Positions 10,860-21,900 of a stretch of DNA of 64,000 nt are shown here, piece by piece; the first letter of the stretch is position 1, and the number at the start of each line of letters is the position of its first letter. The stretch is from Aulostomus chinensis (lineage: Eukaryota > Chordata > Actinopteri > Syngnathiformes > Aulostomidae), in the NCBI GenBank assembly GCA_037954235.1, contig JBBMOA010000015.1, forward strand, positions 20,445,299 to 20,509,298, in the 5' to 3' direction. Position numbers and translations under genes: made by a program. Below the pieces are notes generated by a model that worked only from the letters and a program-made list of their open reading frames with translations, searched no databases and was not told the origin of the DNA.

Positions 10860-12550
10860 AAGTTGTTCTTTTAACTTAAGTAGGAGTCATCTCCATACCC
10901 TCAGGTGCTGGTGAGCTGCATGGTTTCACACAGAGTACTTGATCTGTTTGTTTTTTAACTGGTGTAGGTCAAGTGTTGAAAAACCTCTTCTGATGGCAAA
11001 ATGAGTAATAATTTAATTTTACAAAGTATAAATAAAATACAAAAAAATCCCAACAACTGTATTTTATCCTTATTTTCTTTTTTTTTTTTACAAATAATTT
11101 CTAGGCAATGTTCTTCTTTTTTTCCATACTCATTTCTTGTTGATTTTCAACCTTTTTTTTTTTGCCAATTTATCAAGGCTTCTTTTCAAATGATTGTGAA
11201 AGAATGTGCTAAGAAAATGATGATGTTAATAAAGAAATTTAGAATTACATCATCAGTTATTCATTTTATGATTCATGAATTATTTAGGGATGGGTGAGTG
11301 ATGCTCTATCAAATTCATTTGCAATGTGATAGGCCTTTTGACCACAACATCTCCAGAAATGAAGGTCATCACTGTTGAGCAAAAAACATTTCAAGATGTT
11401 GGTCTACTGACTGATTGAAATTGTGGATCCAGAACATTGAAAAGTGTAAACATCCCTGACATAGATGATGATGCAACATTCCTCTGAGTAATTCTTTAGA
11501 CATTTGAATAAAAACAGCAGTTACATAACCAAATTTTCATAAAACTTTTGTGGAGCACCTTAAGCACCTTTTTTGTGCTTAAAACGACTCACTGTTACCT
11601 GGTGTACAACCTACAGAGGGGAAAGAAGACAACGGCAAAGTGAAGGGATGAACAGATTTTATACAATACCATATTTCATATTTCCACAGACACATATTGG
11701 CAGATGTTATTCAATTAAATGAACAAATCATAATGAAAATGCACATTCTTAAAGCATACATCAAGTTGAGCAGAATTTGTGCAATACTTTATATGTCTAT
11801 TTAAAAAAAAAAGAAGCTTTTATAGAATAGACCCTGCATCACCACTACTGTGCACAACAAAAGTTGCATGAACCTTTCTTTTCACTCACAGACATTGCGT
11901 AATCGTTCACTCACTTTTTATTTAAAACCTCACAGAGCTTGGATAAAGTTCAGTGTTTTCATTGGTTGCTCTCAGAAAGCCATAAATACAGTGTAGAAAT
12001 ATTTGTGTTGTTACTGTCTGTACAGAAGTGAGCGGGAGAGATCTGAAGCATCGAGCTCAAACCTTGACATTGACAGGGTTTGGAAAACAGCGGCTCTTCA
12101 CTTGATTTCCAATACTGATGCAAAGGAATGTCAGTGTGAAGGCGAGTTCAGCTCATTCTCCAGGGGGATGTTAATACTGTACATGACAGACACACACAGA
12201 CTGTCGAGGCTCAGCATTTTAATTTGTGTCTGAGTGAAATGTTTTGATGTCGATGTCATACTTACATTCGTCATGTTAAATCTGTCATATGACCCCCACT
12301 TGTGCACCACAAGAGACTGAATGCGTCAGCATACAGTGCATGGAGCTGATCCTGTTCAGTCATCAGAACTGCAGCTACCTTGTGGTGATTGTATTGGTCA
12401 GGTCTGAGGTTGTCACCCTCAGAGGAGTGATCACCCAGACAGCTGAAGAAGTGCTGGGTTTTTCTATGAAAGATCTCAACAAAGTACTACAGCGCCCTGG
12501 AGCGGCCAAAGACAGAAATGTTTATACATAAATACATATACATATATTAT
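10860..12550. other. Intergenic, nothing recognised
   Basis: AT-rich spacer between micu2 and sptbn4. Short open frames here show no recognisable domain. Confidence 0.6.
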
Positions 12551-12574
12551 ATTCCCATAGTTAAATTCATTTGT

Positions 12575-12898
12575 GGCCACTTGTTATAACTTCTGGCTAC
12601 AACTGAATCAAAGCACGGGAACAAGTTAAGTCATGAAGCCGTGAATTAATTACATTGAGGGAACAAGTTATATCTCATGGCCACAAATGATTTAAATTAT
12701 GTGAACAAAATCGGTTTTAAGGCTACAAAAGTCAGGCTGTTGGAATAAGTCATGTCTCCTTTTAATAAATTAATTAAATTGTATGTACAAGTTATATTCT
12801 GTGGCCACAAAATAATTGAATTGAGAGAAAAAAATTATAATGTGTGGCCCTACAATAATTATATTTTGGGAACAAGTTCTGTTTTGGCCTCTTAATAT
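12575..12898. repeat. Degenerate minisatellite, about 42-bp unit, around 8 copies
   Basis: Units begin near AACAAGTTATA and carry a GGCCACAAAATAATT core. Successive units measure about 40-43 bp: starts near 12621, 12662, 12704, 12744, 12788 and 12829 follow one another. Divergence between copies is high. Confidence 0.65.
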
Positions 12899-13019
12899 TG
12901 TTGACTGTGCGGCCGTGGCTCTGTAGCTTCAAACACTGTGTGGAATGTGTGTGTTATCTGCACGGTGCATGGCAAGTGTCCACAGCAATTCCAGATCCGG
13001 TTTGCATCAGCAAGTTTGA

Positions 13020-15623
13020 AAGTTTATTTAATGTCAGCAGCAAGTTGTAATGTAAAGTAACAAAGACATACACACTTCAATAAGGAAACAAAGTTTCACA
13101 ATATATTTTTTTTCTTCAGTTACAGTTTATGTTGCCTATTTTATTTTGACTCTTACTTATAACATAGTGGAAAAAATTAAGTCCCCCGTGTGTTTCATAA
13201 AAGTGATGAGGAGCAGACACCGAGATGGCTAAATATCTGCCATGAACAATGAGTTACATCCACAAGAAAATACTGTAGCGCCTGTTCTAATGATAAAAAG
13301 ATGTATTGCAATGAAAGGCTCACGCCCGAGATATTCCTGCTTCAATGACCCCTTGCTTCACTCAAACTGCATGACATGGCACTTGTGTTAAAACAAAGAG
13401 TGACAGAAACATGAAATTCCATTCACATCTCAACATACTATAGCTCATATATTTGAGTGCTGCACTATGCAGGAGGAAACAGGACACTGTCACTACAATC
13501 CTCATGTTAGTGAATCCAAATACTGCTGCATTCAACTTTGGGTATTTTTGTAGAAAGGAAGACTAGTCAGAAGTCTTGTAGGTACAATATGAGAGATGAA
13601 AAAACAAAACGCATGATTGCAAAGGCACATCTGAAGAAAGTTTCAGCTGCTTCTCTGCAAAGTGTATTTCCTCCTTTTCCTGGAATGTAAGTGCAATGTA
13701 TCAAAATGGCCACAATTCACTAACATTGAGGACATTTTTTTTTTATTGTTCTCATATATGTAAAAATAATTGACATACATGGCAAACAAACAACACGTGG
13801 ACTAGTACCTGTTCATCTCCCAGCACTCCAGTTTAGTTCCTAAGACCTCGATTATCAGGAGCAGCAATTTGTAATTGATGATACATAAATTTAGCAGACC
13901 TCTTACAGACACACTGACGACTCAGTCGGCTAGGATAATAATTTTCTTCTTGGGACTGAAGGGGGCCAACTCCTGAATCTGATCTGAATAAATATATTCA
14001 TATAAAAATACAACAAATATACCACTTCTCTTCCCTGGCAAAAGATGTTTCACACAACTAGATATTGGTGTACTTATATATGCTATATTATTAGATAGTG
14101 ACTCCTAATTTGCATATCTTGATTTAAATGTAATAAACATTGATATATTTGAGAGATGATTGCTTCTATTAGACTGGATTAATGCAAATATTTTAAATTT
14201 ATCCATTTCACTTCAGAGTATTGTTTTATTAGAGCATAGGGTTTATACATACAAACATAGTAATATGCAATTCTTCAATCAAACAATTTTGCATTTGAAC
14301 TTTGACCGCTGAGTTTGGACTTTAAAAAAAACAGCACATGGGGCACAGAGAGATTCACTCTCAGAGTAGTTTTAGGGTTGTACAGATTTTGGGACAGCAC
14401 AACCAGTAGTGGCTGAACAGTTGAGACTTTTTCATTCAGTGGAAAGGGAATTGCAGTAATACAGTACAAACAGGGCACCACTCAGCTTCCTAATACACAT
14501 CAAGGAGCTATCATGTCCCTGGCCACCTTCCTCTCATACTAACCTGGATGGAAGACAATGCTGCTGACTGGATTTTGAGAAGAGGACCATGATAGAGAAA
14601 TGTTTCCTTGCTCACATTTAATTATTGCATTTCCAAAACTGCCCAACTGATTTCAAGAAAATAAAAAGGCAAGTTTAACAGGTGCACTAAGAGACTATTT
14701 CATGCAATGTTCCGATTTTTGTCACATACACAAAGGCATTGTGTTACTTTGAGCATTGCCTCTTGGTTTAATGAATTAGAATTTGATGGAGAGCTCTTTT
14801 CTTGTCATGGATCATCTTGGACATAAACAAATGAAATAAATTATATTAATAATAATATTCTTGACCTAAAATAAACTGAAGAAATGTGTATTCAGTGACA
14901 CCTATGAAGTCAGGTGGGTAACACCAGCATTCCTTTATATTGACACGATATAAGATAGCCATGTGATGGGATTAAATGTCTCTATGACAAGTTTACAGAT
15001 GTGTCTAAGGTGCAAATCTGCTTGGAGAAAGCTCATGTGGATGTGACAATTCATAGAGTTCACATTTGCAACTTGTTCTTGTTTCCTATTCCCTTCTCTC
15101 TCTCTAACAAAGAGAAGAAATAAAAAAGTATATTGCTTCAAAAAACTTTTTTTTAATTATTGTGAAACATTTCATTCACCACTTCTCAGGTTTGTCTAGA
15201 TAGACAGAGCACTGCATTGTCAGTCAAATATATATACAGAAAGATGCTGTGAATCCAAGATATTAAACAATCAACGATGGGACATGACAGTGACTAATTC
15301 CTGGGACCACTTGGAGTCTGTCTGTCTTGGCCAGCCTCCTTATCTACCAGCAGGTGGCACAATGCAAGCACTGATGTATTGCCTGGGTGAAGGGGAGGGG
15401 CTGAGAGATTAGCCTGTCACAGTTACAATAGTCAATCCATGGACCTTGGCCTCAGTGTGTTCCAGCTCTGAGGATTGGCAAACCTGGCCAAACAAACTCT
15501 CAATCCATCAACCCAATCATCATCCATCATCTATCTATCATCCATCCATCAATCAATCCATCCATCCATCCATCCCACAATCTGCTATTCCATTTGTCAG
15601 TAAATAAAACATAAAGTGGCTCC
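13020..15623 (-). other. sptbn4: Probable sptbn4 3'UTR and downstream spacer
   Basis: After the sptbn4 stop at 15624 the minus strand has no coding sign. Possible AATAAA signals on the minus strand lie at 14225-14230, 13742-13747, 13140-13145 and 13023-13028; the sequence alone does not say which is used. An (ATCC)n tract sits close behind the stop. Confidence 0.35.
15517..15577. repeat. (ATCC)n/(ATC)n microsatellite
   Basis: Tandem CATC and ATCC units 50-110 bp downstream of the sptbn4 stop. Confidence 0.93.
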
Positions 15624-15923
15624 TCATTTGCTCTTTCCAGATGTGCTAGAGCCCCCTGCCCCACCTTCAATCTTGTCAGCAATTTCTGATGTGTCTAACT
15701 TCTCAGAGCCATCCCCTTTCTCTGACCTCTCTTTTTCAGACCTCTCCTCCCCTTCGACAAGCTCAGATCTCTCCGACCTGGCATCCACGTCCCCCTCTGA
15801 CTTCTCCTTCCTCTCAGAGCGGTCAGGGTCCATGCCAGAGGTGCCTGGTTTGTCCCACTTGACCATGGCCTCATGCTCAGCTATACAGGTGGTGATGTTT
15901 GAAGTCCACGCCTTAAGATCCTC
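15624..15923 (-). CDS. sptbn4: sptbn4 window exon 19 (PH C-helix, Ser-Glu tail, stop)
   Basis: 99 codons and a TGA stop. It begins [23 protein letters not shown], the C-terminal helix of the PH domain (human EEMNGWLEAVASSVAEH). A tail of about 60 residues follows with many SE dipeptides ([25 protein letters not shown]) and ends STSGKSK. Human beta-IV also ends in a short basic tail after this helix. Acceptor GTCTAAAG. Confidence 0.92.
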   Translation of the reverse strand, partial: EDLKAWTSNITTCIAEHEAMVKWDKPGTSGMDPDRSERKEKSEGDVDARSERSELVEGEERSEKERSEKGDGSEKLDTSEIADKIEGGAGGSSTSGKSK

Positions 15924-18900
15924 CTTTAGACACCAGCAGAGGACAGTCATTAAGTTCTCTTTTGCTTTGTTCTTTTTTGAGACTGTGTCTTTTTGTGTAC
16001 CAGTTGAACCACGTCTGACATTGAAATGTTTAATAGGTGATACCAGATCTAGATGCATGAGAAGTGAACAAAAGGGATAAGGCTTGCCTTTTAAATTAGT
16101 TTTCACCAATCTCATTAAAAACATCCAAAATATATAATTTCATTCATTCATCAGAGGCTCAGTAATCTCCTAAAACAGCTGGGTATTATTGATTATCAAA
16201 CCGGTACCATACCAAAGTGTTTGACAGCCACGTAGGCCGTCAGTGGACACCTTGTTTGTGTCAAGTATTTACCTTAGCCAGGCCTGAACATTACATTCAG
16301 CAGAGGGCACTAAAAATACTCCTGCTAGACAGCAAACCCCAGCCCCTGCAAAGATAGACAGGTGCCTTCACCTGTACACCATCTAGACATTATTGTTCAT
16401 TTTTGTTTTTTTGTTGTTAGTTTGGGATTAGGAATTCGGATTGAGTTTAGGAACATTTAAATTTATGCTTAGATTAAAGTTAGGGACTCAAGAATGGTCT
16501 CTAGCAGTTAATACACTCACCTACCTCCCCTGGAATCCATTTTAAATCCTGCAATGCAATGCAGTATGGCAGGTATTTATACAGTAGACTACTGAGAGGG
16601 CAGAGGTCTTTACAGGTACTTGTTGTGACTCATATGTCACATGCCAGCACATGTGTGAAAGGAAGTGTGAGAAGGTGATAACCTGGACATTAGAGCTGGC
16701 TTGATTTCCAACTGTGCCAGTCCAGTCTTAGCTTAAACTGGTTAGATTTTATACAAACTGGTATTTGGCTTTAAGACAGATTCTGGAAAATTTAAAAGTA
16801 GCCTTCAAAGGCAACCTGTTGTAATAGCATTACAGAGCTAAATGGAAGTTGCATTGCAATAGTTGAAATAATATGACAATATGACTATCATATTGTGACA
16901 GTGATATGCATATTAGAATTACAGGGATACTTAATTATATATTTTTCTGTTTCTTTTATAAAACAACAGGAAGAATATAAAATAGTGAATGAAACAAATT
17001 AACACTAATTGAAAGAAAGATGGCACTCACTGGCAAGCTGATGCTCTGATCTGGTACAGTTTCTACAGCTGCAACATTGTCAAATTCACCATAAGCATAT
17101 TCAAAAACATTGGCCATGCTATGATTTTGCTGTTTTTAAATTTAAATGATAGCTCTTATAAAAGTTAGAAGTACTAGACTATCTTTTTGAGTATCACTCT
17201 ATCACATCTGGAGCTGCAATGACTGAATGCTCTGATCTGCTAATAACAGTACAGAGGACAGAGGTGTGTGTGTCTCTCTCTTGGATAAAAGCCCCAGAGA
17301 AAGTAACCAAAGTTTATCAAGAAAGTCTCTAAAAAGAAGCAGTAAGTCAATAATAACCCCACAAAGAGTTCCACTCAGCTGTTGAGCTAAGTGAGACACC
17401 TAGTGGTAAAATTTGGCATTCCTAAATTTAGCTTCAAATAAAACATATTGGAAAATACACTGGACAGAATCTCTGGGTGCATTTGACACAGTGGGCTCCA
17501 GCAGACTGATCAGGACAACTGTGATGTATAATTGAAAGAGGTGTATGAGTTTTGATCTTTACTCATATAAAAATGTTCTTACCTCGTCTTTTGCATGGAA
17601 TACAAAGTTGTTTCCATCGTTTACTCTGTTTCAGAAAACAACAACAACAACAATGATTGTTAGTTTCTTGTACAGCACCATACTTTAAATTACATTTGAA
17701 CTTGTAGCATTTTCTATTGTTTGCCCTTCCTCTCTTGAATATGAAAAAATTAGGATATGAGCTATAACTTAAATTACTTGTAAAGAAACTACTCATTTTG
17801 AAAATCTTAGGTAAAACAAAATTCTATAAACACAATTTCCACCTTTAAAATATTCCATAATAAAACAGTTCTTACTGAACTATGAAGACATTTTTCTTCT
17901 TCTTGTATCCCATTGAGGGGTCAAATGAGCAATTAGAAAGGTCAACAGGAGGCTCTCCGTTGTATGTTGTGTTGTGGTTCCTAGCATCCTTATAGAAGGT
18001 CAGAGTCCCCTCTTTCAGCACACAATATACATTCACCCAGGATTTGCTGGAATATCAGAATGACACATTAATCAGATAAAAACTAAATATACTGTTTACA
18101 GGATTGTATTTAATTTCACTCATCTGAATTAACATTTATATGGCCTGCCCTTACTATTTTATGTTGCCATGCTGGCCAAGCTTTCCATATTCACAACATA
18201 TACAGTATATGCAGTCCATAATGAAAAAAAAAATTGGATATATATTGTAATATTTCTAAAAGGAATAATTGTCACATATCTAGCTGGATACCATGATCAA
18301 AAGTAAAAACAACCCCAAATACATTTGGCAGTGTAAGGAGGTGAGCTAGCTAATGAAACTAGTGTTAGCTTCATGAAGTTCACAATGCCCTCCAAAATTC
18401 TCATTGCTTTAAAACTTTTTAATGTCTCCACTTGACTAGTTAAAAATCTTGTGTGGTTACTATTGCAGGATACATTAGAGCGCACATTACTTATTCAAGA
18501 CTTTTGCCCCTCTATTTTTTTCTAGCCAGGACTTTGATGAAAACTCTCAACCCTCAGAAAACCATGTTCACTGCATGTCCTGTGTGATAACTGTCAGTGT
18601 CAAACTATTTCTGTTGTATGCTCACTCTTATACCTGTTTGGGCTCCGCTGCTGAGCTTCAAGGTCAGAGCTAGTGGCCTTTTTGCGGTAGAGGAAGCCTT
18701 CATTATGTGCAGTGTGAGAAGGCGGCTGAGGTGTTGTTGGGGCACCAGTTGCTGGAGCTGAGCGTGAACGTCGTGTTTCCTCAGGCTCTTTAGGACGGGG
18801 CCTCCTCCTTGGCTTGGGGCGGTCTCGAGCTCGAGGACGTCCGTCAAAACGAGTCACTGGCGCTGAAAGGCTGCTAGAAGGCCGATATGGCTCTCCACGG

Positions 18901-21900
18901 GCCTGAGAAAGCAGATTTTAAAAAAGAAGATGTAAAGTAGGCACATTCTGAAAGTTTAACCACTGAGATTTGGTGAATGTAAGCCAATTTACATGTGCCG
19001 CTTCTCTTTCCTGGACTTGTTCTACAATCTCTGCCATGGTGGTTCTCTTCTCCCTGCAGAAACATGATTTACCCAAATGGAGAATTAATTCATGCTACAA
19101 CTGACATAACAAATTGTGAAGTAAGATTTTGAAAGGATCCTATGAATTTCATTAGCTGAGTTTCCATTTATTTGCCAACTAGGTTTAAAGCAAACTGTTG
19201 AAATGGTGGCTACATAGAAATAGCCAACTTTATGCATGGCTATAACAAAGAAAGAAAAAAGAAGAGATGTCTATCAGCATTCTTCATTCTTTAGGAAATT
19301 CCCTTTGGTTTGACAAACTGTAACTGTTAAGCATCAGCGAGTGTTGGACATGTTGCTAACGTCTGGAGACAAAGGCAAAGTTTAAGTACATCTGTGAAGA
19401 TGACAGAACATCGCTATGTCAGCTTATTCTAAAAAGGGTTTCCATCATGTGCTCTTTAGAAAAAGATAGAAACTATTTCAAGTTGGCACACCTTAATACT
19501 TTTTTTTTTAATTTTGCCTTTTCCATCAACCTTTTCTAATGTGTTGTATGACAATACGCATCAAACAAATTGATGGATACCAAAGTATTGTCACAAGATT
19601 CCCAAATTGTTCACGTACCCCGAGCGTTTGTCCGAGCCTTCCTTAATGGAGCCCTCAAGGTCACTCGAATCTTGTCTTTGTAACCTCTGCTTGCCACTCC
19701 CCTCCTGTTCACTCGAAGATTGCCTCTCAAGGTGTCTCCGGTACCGCTCTTGGCGTACAATCAATGGCAGCTCATTCAGCCTGGCTTGGATCTCCTGTTC
19801 ACTGGAGGTCTGTCTACCAAGTTTGTACTCCCTCTCTCGCCTCAGATGGTCCATCTGAGGGTCAGAACGGCTGCCACGGGGATCTCTCTGGAGACGGCCA
19901 TGGAGGAGTTCCAGCCCCGACTCTGGCCCCACCATGTCTGCCATCGGAATATCCCCGAACTGTTCCCGTTGCACCCTGCTGGCCTCTAGGAGAGGATTTA
20001 CAGCCTTGTGGATGTGGTTGATCCTGGGTTGCATGAAGTCAGCCTTCAGGTGCTGCCACGCATATGCCATTTTTGGGTCCATGATGCCACCACTCGGCGC
20101 CAGGAAACCTGAACTGCCTAGACTTCCGCTGCTGTAATGATTTTGTGCCAGGAAGCCTGAGCTGCCCAACCCCCCACTGCTTTGATAATTCTGTGCTAGA
20201 TATCCAGAACTTCCCATATTGGGCTGTTGTGCCAAATATCCTGAACTCCCTAAATTAGTCTGTTGTCCCAAGTATCCAGAACTGCCCATATTTTGCTGTT
20301 GGGGCAAATATCCAGAGCTGCTCATATTCTGTTGAGGAAGATAACTTGGGCTCACCATACCTCCCGTGTTTTGCTGCTGAGCCAGGTTGCCTGAACTTCC
20401 TAACCTGCCACTGGCTGGGTGGTTTTGCATCGAGCCACTCATACACCCAGTAGTCAGTCCAAAGTAGCCAGAGCTCTCTGCACTGCCAGCTATTTGATGG
20501 TTTATCCCAAGGTAAGTAGAAGAGTCGGCCCCAACACTGTGGGAGGTCAGCCCTGAAAAACCAGAGTCACTTCCGCCTCCAACCACTTGGTGGTTCATCC
20601 CGAGGTAAGGGGATCCTAGCAGCTTTCCACTGCACTGCTGCTCCAGTCCGTGATAACCCGATCCATTCATGGCTGGGTTGTAGTTAGCAAGCGATGAGGA
20701 CAGTCTCTGGGCTGCAGGGGTGGGACCCAGATCCAGATTGGTCTGGAGGGGTTTGGGTTCCACATGCACATGTATTGTCTGCCTCAAGAAAGGTGAGGTG
20801 GCGCTGGTCGAGGGGACACTTGGAGTCAGACAAGATAATGGGAACATCCTTCGGCTGGAGAGTGGTGTTGTCTTTTTCTCCTCCTCTTTTTTCTTCTCAG
20901 CCTGAAACATGATGCCAATTAAAGTTAAAAGCAGAGTGGATCCAATGAAACTGAAGTATGGCTCATACACAGTCTTTTTTTATTGACCGCTAACCAATGT
21001 AGCATGAAATGCTAATATGGTGCAGTGAAAACCATGTGCCGTAAATGTCATGAGACAAATTTAAGCCAATAATGATGCAAACTCATGGCATGCGCTCATG
21101 CCTGCTAAGCAGAATGATCCCAGGGTCACTTTTTTCCTGTAGCAGCATTAAATTGTGACTCCACCTAACTAATTAAACATTTAGCTTCAGTCAAGCTTAC
21201 TGCGGAAAGCTGGCGGAGGGAGCTGAAGCGTTCTTTCCAGGTTACAGCAGCCTTGCGGAAGGCTTCGTGGCGAAGGATGAGCTGTTCAACCTCGTCAGTT
21301 TGGGCCTGGGCTCCTCCTCCTTCTGGTTCCCTGGAGGTGATAAGTGGCTCTTTGGCCTTCAGCCAGGCCTCAGCCTTTACTGTCTCCTGTGCGAACTGAA
21401 ACTTCTCCTGCTCTGTAGGTGACAGCAGACCAACAGCCCGCTAACCATCACACCATGGTGTAAGGTACTCTTCAGTGAAAATATGTTGGTTAAATTCACG
21501 TGTGTACATAATGTGGCTGTAGCTTGGAATCTGTCATTTCATTTTGAGTGTGTAGTAATTGCTCACACAGGAAGATTCATACATGATCATAGTACATTAC
21601 CTGGACAAAGAGGAGGAACCATTTATAGCATGAGCCCATTTGACATTTAACATTGTGTTGTGTGTTTGCTGGTGCAGTCATCTAGTAAGTTACTCACTGC
21701 GCTGCAACTTTTCCTGGTGTTTGTCCCATTTCTCAACCACATCTCTCTGCTTAGCCAGAAGACTATCCAACTTCTCCTTTATCTGAGGTGACAGACAGAT
21801 TGCAGTCATGACCATGGAAACATATTGCTACATACATTCTCTTGTGGCATGTATGTTTGTCTGTGCGTTAGCCTGACCTCCTCGGCTGCAGGGTTGCCAG

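Noticed and set aside
15616..16080. 154-codon plus-strand frame rich in Ser/Asp
   Set aside because: Antisense of the Ser-Glu tail exon of sptbn4; the minus strand carries the PH-domain homology.
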